Below, one piece after another: positions 22,776 to 32,960 of a DNA stretch of 64,000 nt. How positions within the stretch are numbered: position 1 is the first letter of the stretch; each line of letters begins with the position of its first letter. Below the pieces are notes generated by a model. That model made no database searches. It saw only the letters and a program-made list of their open reading frames with translations, and had not been told where the DNA came from. Source of the DNA: Welwitschia mirabilis. Its lineage: Eukaryota; Gnetophyta; Gnetopsida; Welwitschiales. A program made the translations under genes and the position numbers. The stretch is from NCBI GenBank assembly GCA_051453625.1, contig JBOZIK010000001.1, forward strand, positions 129,323,452-129,387,451, given 5' to 3'.

Positions 22776-23199
22776 TAGTTAAGACTTTGACATTAATTCT
22801 TTTAGTAATAACACTAATGATTTAATTGAAGATAATAGTATGATAGGAGGTAAAAACCTTTATAAGGTAAAAAATATTTTTTTTCTATATGGTAAAACCT
22901 ATTAAGTCTTAATCAACTTTGTAATCCTAATTTAGATGTTACTTTTTCAAACGATATCCAGGGTATTGAGAACCATAATTTAGATAAAGTGTTATGTAAA
23001 GTGTTTTTACTTTGTACTATAAGTGATGGAAATATTTTACATGGGAATAATAAACATGTAAACATGGATCTAATGCAAACCTTATTATCTAAATATCTAA
23101 AAAAGAACTTTAATAAATAAGTTTATAATCCCTATTAAAAATAAAAGAAAACAAGGCTAAGTTTTGATAAGAAAATGTTAATGTCTACTTCTTATTACT
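22776..23199 (+). pseudogene. Copia GAG-pre-integrase relic
   Basis: The region links the protease site and the integrase. Near its end 'KTRLSFDKKMLMSTSYYLNM' and the following 'LQLDI' match the copia segment (K)QTRSSF.SKN.VST.RPLELLH(M/I)D. This includes the first integrase catalytic aspartate, which is preserved (GAT near 23216). Earlier sequence around 22930-23060 is poorly conserved. Confidence 0.5.
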
Positions 23200-23830
23200 T
23201 AAACATGTTACAGCTTGATATATAGGGACTTCGCAAACTAAAAGTCTTACAAATAAGAGATAAAATTTTACCATTGTTGATGATTACTCTTACTTTACAT
23301 GGGTGGCCTTCCTTGCATACAAGGCTGAGAATTTCACCATTTTTCTAAGTTATGCATTAGATTATAGAATGAAAAAAAATATGACATCAAATTCATCTAA
23401 AGTGAGAATAATGGGAATTCAAGAATGTACACTTCAAAGAGTTATATGAATAGCATGAAATACATCATCAATTTTCAGCTTTAAGAATACCATAGAAATA
23501 GATAGCTAAATGAAATAGATATAATGATGCTAAATGATCATAAGGTAGCTTCACGTCTAGACTAAACCTATGAATACTAAATTTTACATTTCAAATGATG
23601 TTTTAGTAAGAAAATTTATAGCCAAGACTAGATATGACCTCTAGTATGAAAAGGTACCCTTAGCAAGTTCTTTTAATCTTTTTAACTCTAAATTATATAT
23701 TCTAAATGAAAATAATAAACTAAGAATATTTGATATCTAAGCAATCAAAGGTATTTTCCTTAAATATTCTATGATTAACAAAGCTTATAAAGTTTTTAAC
23801 AAATATAATTGTAGAAGAAATGATGAATGT
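23200..23830 (+). pseudogene. Decayed copia integrase core and C-terminus
   Basis: 'FTIVDDYSYFTWVAFLAYKA' at 23269-23328 matches the integrase core motif F..I.VDDYSR.TWV.FL..K.E. The C-terminal 'KLRIFDI.AIKGIFLKYSMI' and 'NKAYKVFN' (23700-23815) match the copia (L)GKFD.K.DEGIFLGYS..SKAYRVFN motif. The second catalytic aspartate (LRSDxGGEF) is not recognisable ('VRIMGIQE'). The enzyme would insert element cDNA into the genome. Frameshifts and stops make it inactive. It is normally followed by RT, which I cannot find. Confidence 0.8.
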
Positions 23831-24892
23831 AAAAATTGATGATACTCATATGAAAAATTATTATTATACATAGAATGATAAGGATGATGAAAAAAACAAA
23901 ACAACTCTCAAAACCATCTACCTTTGATCATATGTAAAGCTCATCAAAACCTCTAGGAATAAATAGATTGAAGAAAGAAAAATTACCAACGAACATCATT
24001 TAAAGCCCTTATAGTGAGGTTAAGGCATGAAAAATCCTTAAAATAACTCTATGGACATGCTACTTACATGTTCAAGATAGAGTCTCAAAGTTTCATACAT
24101 TTTAAAGATAATAAAAAGTAATTGTTCATCATGTATGAGAAGTTAGTCATGTGTTTAGAATTAGGGATTATACTAGCCATGAATAAATAATTTACGTTTA
24201 CATTCCTTCTTATCAACTCTAGTGGCTATTCACTACAAACCTTTATTATCTAGAAATTTCTTGTACCTAACATAGGTTCATCATGTATTTTGCATTTTTA
24301 AATGTATTTTCATGTCTACGTATCTTATAATGTCGACATATCTATGTGTGATAGATATACTAGAGTATTATATATATTTATTATTTAATCTTTATTTATT
24401 ACATCATTCATGCTTATAAGGTCTTGTAAAATTGATTATCTTTATTTGAAGTTTCTCTATGGGTGTTTTTCATAGACATCTTTAGTTGTGTAGACATATT
24501 CCTATGTTATAGAAATCTTTTAAGGTTATATAAATTAATTATTAGAGTTATAGTTTTTGGGGATAATTCAACGTAGATGTATTCTCTATTATAGAAATCT
24601 ATAGAAGTCATTTTAGACATATTTAAGTTTAAAGATATCTAGAAATAGGATTGAAACAAAGAAAAGATTAGTAATAGCCTTTTTTTAAATCATTACTTAA
24701 AACTCTTCAAACTAGATATCTTCCTTTTCAATCTCCTAGCTCTATAGTATAAAAGTTTTTTTTGCCACTCCATGTTGTATTCTACCTAAATGTATAACTC
24801 TCTTAAAAAGATTCAATCTACTATTTCATATTATAGTTTTATATCATTATTTTAGTTTTAGGTTAGTATTTCCAAACTTTGTTAGATAAAGG
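23831..24892. other. Element 2 interior where RT would be expected; no gene seen
   Basis: Copia order predicts RT and RNase H here, but no YVDD-like, K.RLVARG-like or DVK.AFL-like motif was found in the three forward frames. Sequence around 24440-24600 has LTR-like words (GACATC, GTGTAGACAT). A TATAAAAG word occurs near 24752. It may be a deletion filled with LTR-derived or 5' leader sequence. Confidence 0.4.
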
Positions 24893-25310
24893 ATAAAGCA
24901 AGTCCCATAAAAGCTTTAAGAACTAAGAAGAATAAACAAGTCACTCAAGATGATAGGTATAAGCCTATTTTTATGAACTAAAACTTACCTAAACAATATA
25001 TACATTATAAATAAGTTAATATTATTACAAAAATAACTCTAGGGTTTAAACCTAATAGATAGACTTAGATTTATTAGTTCTTTAAAGATCTTGGTTAGAA
25101 AAATTTGATTGATCTTTAACCAATATATTCTAGATTAAATGATTAGGTAATGTTATTATAATATTCATGAGATTAATAATTGTGAAGAAATATTTTCTAC
25201 TAAAGTAAGTGAATAACTTCAATGCATAACTTTGTAGTTTGTGAATAGCTTACATGGCATTGAAAATTCAAATGTTTCTCAACTTTTTTTTAATAACTTT
25301 GAAAAGTATT
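24893..25310 (+). pseudogene. Plant transposon-associated 'VREFY.N'-type domain, decayed
   Basis: The forward frame gives 'FFKDLG.KNLIDL.PIYSRL', then (after a frameshift) 'YYNIHEINNCEEIFSTKVSE' and 'SLHGIENSNVSQLFF'. This is the pattern of a plant-specific ORF often found in retrotransposons: F...GW..LL.L....YP.LVR.FY.N(L/I).....TKV.G..I......S..LGI.N.GVS. I believe Pfam lists it as a putative plant transposon protein family, but I name it from memory. Its biochemical role is unknown to me. The same domain occurs in copia element 3 (32700-32960, minus), in the same relative place, between gag/pol and the 3' LTR. Confidence 0.5.
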
Positions 25311-25774
25311 TTCATAAACAAAGTAGTTAAAGATATTAGAAAATATCTTACTTCATGTATTTTTAGATGATCACACATTTTTCTCAGGAATACATAAAAA
25401 TAAAAAATATAACGCATGATGCATCTATCTTAAGCCTAATTATATTTTATAATACACTAGTTAGAGGTGGTAGTTATAGCTATTATACCATTATGCAAAT
25501 ATTTATGGTTTATTACTTATTATCCAGCATTTAGATTAGATGTTAGTTTTTTTTATCTCTAAAAGCATGATTTTATAGTTTCACCATGTTCAAACTTTTG
25601 AAAAGTCCTTCTTAATTAATTTGCAAGTTTTAAATGTTGGGATATCTATATTCACTTTAATTTTATCAAGACAAAAAATTACTTTCTAACTGAAGCTAAT
25701 AGTAAAGAGAACTAAAGAGAAAGGGTGAAGGCATGGAATATTAAAGACTATCATTAAAAGATTTATATTAGTTA
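25311..25774. other. Element 2 interior, nothing recognised
   Basis: AT-rich, with no supported frame. It ends at the gap, and its last 29 bases (25746-25774) are repeated exactly just after the gap. Confidence 0.5.
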
Positions 25775-26219
25775 NNNNNNNNNNNNNNNNNNNNNNNNNN
25801 NNNNNNNNNNNNNNNNNNNNNNNNNNNNNNNNNNNNNNNNNNNNNNNNNNNNNNNNNNNNNNNNNNNNNNNNNNNNNNNNNNNNNNNNNNNNNNNNNNNN
25901 NNNNNNNNNNNNNNNNNNNNNNNNNNNNNNNNNNNNNNNNNNNNNNNNNNNNNNNNNNNNNNNNNNNNNNNNNNNNNNNNNNNNNNNNNNNNNNNNNNNN
26001 NNNNNNNNNNNNNNNNNNNNNNNNNNNNNNNNNNNNNNNNNNNNNNNNNNNNNNNNNNNNNNNNNNNNNNNNNNNNNNNNNNNNNNNNNNNNNNNNNNNN
26101 NNNNNNNNNNNNNNNNNNNNNNNNNNNNNNNNNNNNNNNNNNNNNNNNNNNNNNNNNNNNNNNNNNNNNNNNNNNNNNNNNNNNNNNNNNNNNNNNNNNN
26201 NNNNNNNNNNNNNNNNNNN
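25775..26219. other. Assembly gap (445 N) flanked by a 29-base direct repeat
   Basis: The 29 bases before the gap are identical to the 29 bases after it (26220-26248), as expected for unmerged overlapping contig ends. Confidence 1.
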
Positions 26220-26248
26220 GACTATCATTAAAAGATTTATATTAGTTA

Positions 26249-27385
26249 GGGTCCACATATCATCTTTAGTTAACAAAGAACTTAGAATAATTACCAATGT
26301 AGTAGAGAATATTGGGAAAAACATCATAAAACTAAAGACATGCTAGGATACATATGCCAAGGAAATTGTTAATGAAGGCAAGTAACCCCTATCATATTTT
26401 GAGAAAATAGACACACTTTTCTAGCCTAATAATAGTGAGGAAAATGGAAATGAAAATGGCTTTGAGATAAATTGAAAATAGCCTCTCAAATAAATATATT
26501 ATGATTCAAGATATGGAAAATATTCTCTACAAGAATAGGGGCATAAAATTTAGGAGGAAATATAGGGAATAGTTTGGTGGACTTCTAGTGAGTCTAATGT
26601 ACCATTTTGGACTAGTCACACTAGCAAACTAAGGATGTGTATGTAAGCACCATAGATGCTAGTTGAGTAGTATCATATATTCCTCCATCACTAGTAAATG
26701 CACTAGTTGGAACTTTAGATTTTTCCTAAGAGATAACATCTAATTCATTTAATACATACTTATGTTTTAGATGTATTCTAGAATACATCAACAAGTCACT
26801 CATAGAGGAAAAAAGAGACAACATGCTCTAAGTTTTAGTTTCCACAGGAAACCTCTTCATCATAGCTATACATATTATGAATCATCTTCCAAATATTACA
26901 ATCACAGAAAGAATAGTAAGGAGATGATTAATCATAGAGTCAACCATATAATTTTAATACTTCTCCTAATGAGTAGTACTTCATGATGTCCAAAAAGGAG
27001 GAGAAGGAAAATGTCAGAGAAGAAGGCAAATATTAGAGAAAAGAAAGAGACTTGGTTGGACACATCTACTCATGCTAATTTGTCTCTCTAAGAATTCAAG
27101 AATATTAAAATGTCATTGCATTATTTTTCATTATCATTACTTTTAAACTTGGTTAATTATATTATCATCTCTTATACTTTAGCTTCATTATAACATGTTT
27201 TGTATCTTTAGTCTAGTTCTATGCTTTTAATGTTAATGTCTTTACTATTATATTTTATTATGAATTGTATTAAATTTTTTCCTTTAAGAAATTTTAACTT
27301 AGTGCATATTATTCTATCATAATTAATAAATGTTAGTATTCTTGATAACAGATGCTTTTAATAGATTTTCCAAGCTTTAAACATT
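26249..27385 (+). other. Element 2 3' interior, possible tail of the same ORF
   Basis: A 71-residue forward frame (26771-26986) is histidine/serine/lysine-rich with no recognised family. Just beyond it, 'GATGTCCAAAAAGGAGGAGA' resembles the glycine/lysine-rich end of some copia ORFs. Otherwise it is stop-rich. Its position before the PPT suggests 3' untranslated or ORF-tail sequence of element 2. Confidence 0.3.
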
Positions 27386-27402
27386 ATCAAAAAGGTGAAT
27401 AT
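27386..27402 (+). promoter_or_regulatory. Decayed polypurine tract of copia element 2
   Basis: ATCAAAAAGGTGAATAT immediately precedes the 3' LTR. In less decayed copia elements, including element 3 in this window (30951-30964 on the minus strand), the tract reads ATCAAAAAGGGGGAGAT. Confidence 0.55.
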
Positions 27403-28935
27403 TATTAATCTATATAGTTTTGATGTGCCAAACTTATCAAAGTCAATTTCCTATGCATGTAAGGATCATGAAATTTAAAATTTAGTCAACTATAAAGAAT
27501 ATCTCTTAAGAAGTTAAAGATAACATTTAAAACATGTAAAGGCATCTAAAAATAGAAGACATCTATAAGAAATCCAATGAGTTTTTCTAAAGTTAATTAT
27601 AAAGCTCATGTCTTAATTTGCATTATATGTTTCAATAACTTATAGGAAAGATCTTTACATAATATGAAGACATTTTCCATACCTCTAGATGTCTATAGAA
27701 TAGGAGATGTCATGAATAAATCAAATGACATGTATCATAAGACATATACATATTTCAAGAATGCATACAAATCGTTTAGACATTTACGGCATAAGAAGAC
27801 ATCTTGACTGATTTAAGTGAGTCTAATAAAAGACATCTATGAAAGATAAAGATTTTTTAGTTAAGAATGAAAAACTAAAAAAGGATAGCTAAGTGTTAAA
27901 GATATCTATAGCTAATTAAAATATTTACATAATTAAAAGTTATTACTAAAGTCAAAGATCTCTTGGCTAAACTAATAAGCATGAAAAAGTGGCTTCAGAC
28001 TAAAAGAGATCTATACAAAATGAAGATATCTACCACATATAAATATATTTACTTGAGTTAAAATGAAAAAATAACCTAGTCATTAAATGACATGGATCTA
28101 ATTATTTTTCATGTCACCATTTAAGGAAAATCTAGTAAAATGGTTCCATATAAGAATGAACCAAAACCCTAAGAAAAAAGATCTAAAATTAAAAAAAAAA
28201 AAGAAATAATGACATAAGAATTAAAGAACTAAAATGAAAAAAAATTAAACATATTAAAAATAAATAGAAAACAAGAAATAAAGCTAGAGATATAAATGAA
28301 AGATTAAGATGAGTTTAAAAAAAGTAGTGAATTTGATTAAATCTTGGAATTATTTGGACTACAATGTTTTGTTTCTTAGAAGAATAACCTTTATAATGTT
28401 GCATTTTAAAGATAAAAAATCAAAAATAAGTTTTTACCTTATCTCTTCTTCTCTCTAATAATAAATTTGCATTTACTCTCTTTTAATATCTTTTTTTATA
28501 TCTCATTTTCTATAATGTTCTTGTACTTATAAGTGGCAATTTAAACTTTTTAAGAATATCTCTAGTTTGAATTATTATATTCACTTATCTTTTAGACCTT
28601 AATGGGCTTAAATATTATTGAGTCTAAGTTGTATGAATTATTATATTCACTTATCTTTTAGACCTTAATAGGCTTAAATATTATTGAGTCTAAGTTGTAT
28701 TTCAAGTTGTAAGTACATTCAATAAGGTACTAAGGTGCATTCTTTAGAGAAACACCTCTATTATATTTTTAAATCCTAAGGAGTTAATTTCCCTACCTTA
28801 CGAGGTATAAATCTCTACTCAATTTGTAAGGTTAGTGGTAATCCACAAACATGATTTTTCTAATTAGTATAAAAGATCTAGAGGGGTGTCAAATTAAACC
28901 CTCTTAGTCTAGAGTAATAAGGTTGAGGCATCACA
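27403..28935 (+). repeat. 3' LTR of copia element 2
   Basis: Partner of 18834-20218. It starts TATTAATCTATATAG and ends ATCACA. It carries the same AGACATCT-type motifs and an internal 66-bp tandem duplication absent from the other LTR. Confidence 0.75.
28569..28700. repeat. 66-bp tandem duplication inside the 3' LTR
   Basis: Bases 28569-28634 and 28635-28700 differ by only one base that I can see (GGGCTT versus AGGCTT), whereas the two LTRs differ heavily. The duplication therefore arose well after the element inserted, or was made by assembly. Confidence 0.92.
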
Positions 28936-29423
28936 TTATATTAGTAAGAGTTTCATCCATTCTATCACATGCTCTTAATTTCTACTAGATATTAATATTT
29001 ATGTGTAGCATAATTTTTATTTGAAATCCATTTACTTCTCCCATCTAATTTTAATAATCCATAATTATCCTACTACATTATCTTTCATTGAATTTGAATT
29101 ATAATTATATCATGATGGTTACCTATCAAACTAGCCTAAATCTAATCCTTATTAGATCTAAAGGGTCCTTCTTCTCATGTATCACATGTACATAATTAAC
29201 ATGAAATATTATTTAGTAACAGATGAATTTGACTCCTACCTCATCTTATTTNNNNNNNNNNATATCTTTTCTTGATTTAATCATATAACACTAGATAATT
29301 CCATGAAAATATGTTTTTACTTGTGGAATCTATGGTTTTAAACGTTATTTTTATTAGTCTTTTTTTTACCTTAGATATATTTTGTCTAGAGCTTTCTTCA
29401 TATATATCTTTCTTATGGTGATT
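28936..29423. other. Flank between copia elements 2 and 3
   Basis: The first roughly 35 bases (TTATATTAGTAAGAGTTTCATCC...) are homologous to the PBS and leader after the 5' LTR of element 2. The rest is unassigned AT-rich sequence with a 10-N gap at 29252-29261. It ends with TGATT, the left target duplication of element 3. Confidence 0.5.
29419..29423. repeat. Target-site duplication TGATT (left)
   Basis: TGATT directly precedes the LTR edge (TGGGATCG at 29424). The same five bases follow the other LTR edge at 37452-37456. Confidence 0.8.
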
Positions 29424-29639
29424 TGGGATCGTTGAACTTAAAGGGGAGAGGTGAATAAATTATACAAAATAAAATTTAAATTAATAATAAAATTAAAATA
29501 CATAATTAAAACACCTTATTAAGATAACATGGTTTCCCATCTTGGGTATGTCCACATATAAAGGATAGCCACTACTCATACGTTCAGATATTATTTACCT
29601 ATAAGACAATCGTGGTTTTTTAGAGTATCACTAATCTTA

Positions 29640-29860
29640 TAACAAATGAGAATCTTCTTACAAGGCAATACTCTCTTTCCCTTAAGGGAATAATGGTTTT
29701 CATAGGTGTACCATGAACCTTTATAAAAGTGAGAGTGTCATTGTAATGTAGTACACTTTCTCTCACAAGGAAATAATGATTTTCATAGTGCATCATAAAC
29801 CTTTATAAAAGTGAAAGTCTTCTCATAATGCAATACTTTCTCTTGTAAGGGAATAATTGT
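29640..29860. repeat. About 83-bp tandem repeat within the LTR (left copy)
   Basis: Units containing 'CCTTTATAAAAGTGAGAGT', '..AATACTCTCTTTCCC' and 'AATAATGGTTTTCATAGG' recur with a period of about 83 bases, in about 2.5 copies. The equivalent array is at 36120-36350 in the other LTR, so it existed before insertion. Confidence 0.75.
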
Positions 29861-30270
29861 TTCTAGCTCACCAATAACCTTAATTAAATAGGTACTTATA
29901 AGCATAATCTTAATTACACACTCCTACAAGTGTTTCCTTATTAAGTGTTTGATATTTAAGAATGGGCTAATAATAATTTTCAATAATAAGATAGCCCATA
30001 ATGTAGAACTAGGATTAAAAACAATAATAAGCTTGAAGATATTACTTTAATAAATATTTGAGCTCCTTAATGTTGTTGTTGTTATTACAAGTATGAATGA
30101 AGATAACATCAATGGAGATCCAAGACTAAATGATGAAAGCAATACAAGCTCCTTAAAATGATCCCTTTAATTCTTCATGAGAAGTTCCTTTTACTCATGC
30201 ATTCATCATTCTATATTTTATTTGATAAATGAAGTATTAAACATTATTTAAATGACTTCATATGTTGAGG

Positions 30271-30278
30271 CTTTATAT
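30271..30278 (-). promoter_or_regulatory. TATA box of element 3 LTR (left)
   Basis: ATATAAAG on the minus strand, followed by CCTCAACATATG. The right LTR has TATATAAAG at 36757-36765, followed by CCTTCACATATC. It is conserved in both copies, with the orientation matching the element. Confidence 0.55.
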
Positions 30279-30950
30279 GGTCGAGGAAGATCTAGTAGTT
30301 TCATCTTGAAAGATAGCTATTTAACTTTGTAATCATTATACAATAGGTAGGCAATGTCTATGCATCAGGTGCATAACTTTTGTTTTTATTAATGTGAATG
30401 TTGATCCAAAACATCTTTAGTTCTATAGAAATCTACTCATAGTTATACATTTTTACCTTATAGATGTCATCATTTAAATTGTCCAAATTTTGATGAAATT
30501 TGCTCTATAGTATTCTTGTACCTTTATAATCATAAATATGTGATGTACAAGTTCATAGATCACTTGAAATATAAGATATTATTCAAAAACCAAATTGACT
30601 CTATTACTTTTTTTAGCTTAGTATAGATGTCTTCAAACATGTAAACATCTTTATCTATATCACGTTTAATATTTAGTCATCTTGAATAAGGTAGTGATCT
30701 TTCATCCTGTGACTTAGATTTTAGTACATATGAAACTTCTTCAACTTCCTAAATGTCTTCACTTAAGATGACTTAAATTTCCCATATGTCTTCAAAAGAT
30801 TGACTTTGTATTTTATTAACTAATCCTTTTTATTAGATGTTATCTTTTAAGATCCATATTTGTCTAATGATTACTAAGATTTAATGTCCTTTGTATTAAC
30901 CTATCTACACAATGATACAAAATATATCATCACAACTAGATGTTTCAACA

Positions 30951-30964
30951 ATCTCCCCCTTTTT
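30951..30964 (-). promoter_or_regulatory. Polypurine tract of copia element 3
   Basis: On the minus strand AAAAAGGGGGAGAT directly precedes the 3' LTR start TGTTGAAAC. This is the standard PPT-LTR junction of many plant copia elements and the best preserved motif of this element. Confidence 0.88.
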
Positions 30965-32267
30965 GATGATGTTCAAAACTTATTAAATCTTATTAGTGCA
31001 ATCTTATTTAATCAACTAAAATTAAACATTTATATTCTAGATAAATTCACATAATTAATGTTTACAATGATATTAAAAAATCATGATATAAATCACCTAA
31101 AATTAGATGAAAATACATGGATATATATTATTTGAAAAAAGAAAAGACATGTTAAAGAGTGATTTAAGCAATTAACTAAAGGCACAAGGATAACTAATAA
31201 ATCATGATATTTTCCATTTTAATAAGCATGTAACATTTGAATCATAGAAATAATTGACAATTTCTCAAATGAAATAAACTAATTATAATATGTCATAAGA
31301 TTAGAGCATAGAATTGAAATATAAGTGTTAATAATACATCATAAGGAATATGCTCATGAAAATACTGATCAATAAGCACCAGAGCATGATATTATAAAAC
31401 ATTTGTTAGCATCATATGATATGAAGGTGATGAATGCATTAATCAAAAATGATCAGAGTATAACAAAATTAAAAAAGTGCCAATAAAAGCACGATGTGAA
31501 AAACAAAAAGTATCCAATCATAAAAACATGTGCTAACAAGTAGTGCTATTAGGAAAATGTCATGTAATAATAATGTATGCCAAAACATTAAGAGGAATCA
31601 TTAATAACAATGATGAAACTCATGGATACAATCCAAAATATCATAATCAATTACTCTAAGCCCAACAAAGTGTTCTTAAATTAAAAGCTATAGTGCCTAA
31701 CTGAAATTCACTAGTCTACTAATTATTTGTTAATACTTCTCCTCCTTTTTGAACAGCATAGAATTCTCTAATTATTGAGAGCTAAATCACTTATGTAATA
31801 CATGTTCTGACCTTCTTCATCATTGTTATTACTATCATGGATGGTAAAGGTTAATTAGATGTAGGATGATTAGGAATTGAAAGGTGGATTATGCCTCTTC
31901 CTAGAGGGGTAATGAGATGTCTCATTGGGAGCCTCAAAGGCCTATCTCTTCATACATCAATATGTTTAAGGAGTGATAGAGACCCCAAAAACATGGTAGT
32001 GGTAGTTTATATAAAGGATAGTGCTAATTGCATGGAGAAATGTGGTTCTACCTAAATAGGTTCAACATGAGATGACTGTGATAATGATGGATTCGATAGA
32101 AGTGGAGAAGATACATATGGTAGTGGTGATTAGACTGTGGAATGAGATGAATGTAGGTGTTTATGATGGTAGACANNNNNNNNNNTGTGAATGATAAAAG
32201 ATAGGAGATGATGCATCTAAGCTCTTAGACTCTATCTCCTTTTATGCCTGCCTTTGATGTGAAGGAT

Positions 32268-32700
32268 CTAGATCCTACTTCCTCCCCTACATAGGTGCCT
32301 ATGTGGAAGCTTAGAACTTCCTCTGAGCCTATGTTCATCTCTAGATAACTCTTTTAATGATTCACTATCTACTACCCTATTTAAGTTATAACTTATGTCA
32401 AATGGAGCTAAAGGTCCTACTCCCTCTTTTACATCTAACTCCTCCTCTGACTCTAACCATGTGAAAGTTATCATGGATTCCCAACTCTCTACTGATTCCT
32501 TCCCCTCCCTTGCTATAGATCTATGTTCCTTAAGCCTAAAAATGTTTCTTGCAGTTTTACCCACCATTTAGCAATGGCCTTTAATTCCTTTTTTATTGAT
32601 GATGAGCTATGAGTAATAGTGAAAAATGAACGGTGATACTCTAGTGTCCTTCTTCTTATGCCCTTACCTAATGGCATTAGTACTCTACATTTTTCACTAA
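32268..32700 (-). pseudogene. C-terminal part of the element 3 3' ORF
   Basis: A 99-residue open frame (32268-32567) is acidic and arginine-rich ('ESEEELDVKEGVGPLAPFD'). Upstream in an adjoining frame are 'KELKAIAKWWVKLQETFLGL' and earlier 'CRVLMPLGKGIRRRTLEYHR'. It follows the VREFY domain on the same strand and is probably the rest of that ORF. I do not recognise a separate family. The role is unknown. Confidence 0.35.
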
Positions 32701-32960
32701 ATTCTATTAATGGTTTCTTTTGACGAATGAGGTTAACCTATGATACTAAAATATCTAAACTATGTTTGGAAGGCACCCGTGCTATGATCAATTTCATGAA
32801 TGTAGGTATAGAATTCTATTACTAATGAATTTAAAGTCGGCTAGTCTAGTTAAATGATTATTTCTTATCCAAGCTAAGCAAAGTTATTCATAAGTTAGTC
32901 TTTATGCTTTTTCTAGATACCAAGGGATCTTTCTACAATGACTGAATTTCTAGACCAAGT
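32700..32960 (-). pseudogene. Plant transposon-associated 'VREFY.N'-type domain, decayed
   Basis: On the minus strand 'SVIVERSLGI' and, across frames, 'LMNNFAKLGWE'-like and 'IEFYTYIHEIDHS' stretches follow the (V)(V/I)ERS....F......GW......VREFY.N(I/L)(H)E pattern seen in plant retrotransposon ORFs, and in element 2 at 24893-25310. Stops are frequent. It sits between gag and the PPT. Function is not known to me, and the call rests on short motifs. Confidence 0.42.

Larger units (their letters stand above)
18834..28935 (+). mobile_element. Ty1/copia retrotransposon 2, no RT seen
   Basis: Direct repeats 18834-20218 and 27403-28935 act as LTRs. A PBS-like sequence (TTATATCAATAC at 20219) and a decayed polypurine tract (ATCAAAAAGGTGAATATTAT near 27386) fix the + orientation. 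The PPT resembles the ATCAAAAAGGGGGAGATTGTT of copia elements. Inside, in order, are gag (20365-21173), a copia DSGCSRHMTGD-type protease site (22720), integrase (23200-23830) and a VREFY-type plant domain (24893-25310). I could not find RT or RNase H between integrase and that domain. Two assembly gaps (21174-21741, 25775-26219) hide about 1 kb. No target duplication is visible. Similarity to the 5' side continues about 30 bases past the 3' LTR end. Confidence 0.8.
29424..30950 (-). repeat. 3' LTR of copia element 3
   Basis: Aligns along its length with 35905-37451. On the element strand it begins TGTTGAAACATCTAG and ends CGATCCCA. A TATA box (ATATAAAG, at 30271-30278 on the minus strand) is conserved in both LTRs, as is an internal minisatellite. 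Confidence 0.88.

Noticed and set aside
25686-26327. 213-residue minus-strand frame
   Set aside because: It spans an N gap, and its two ends repeat the same duplicated flank.
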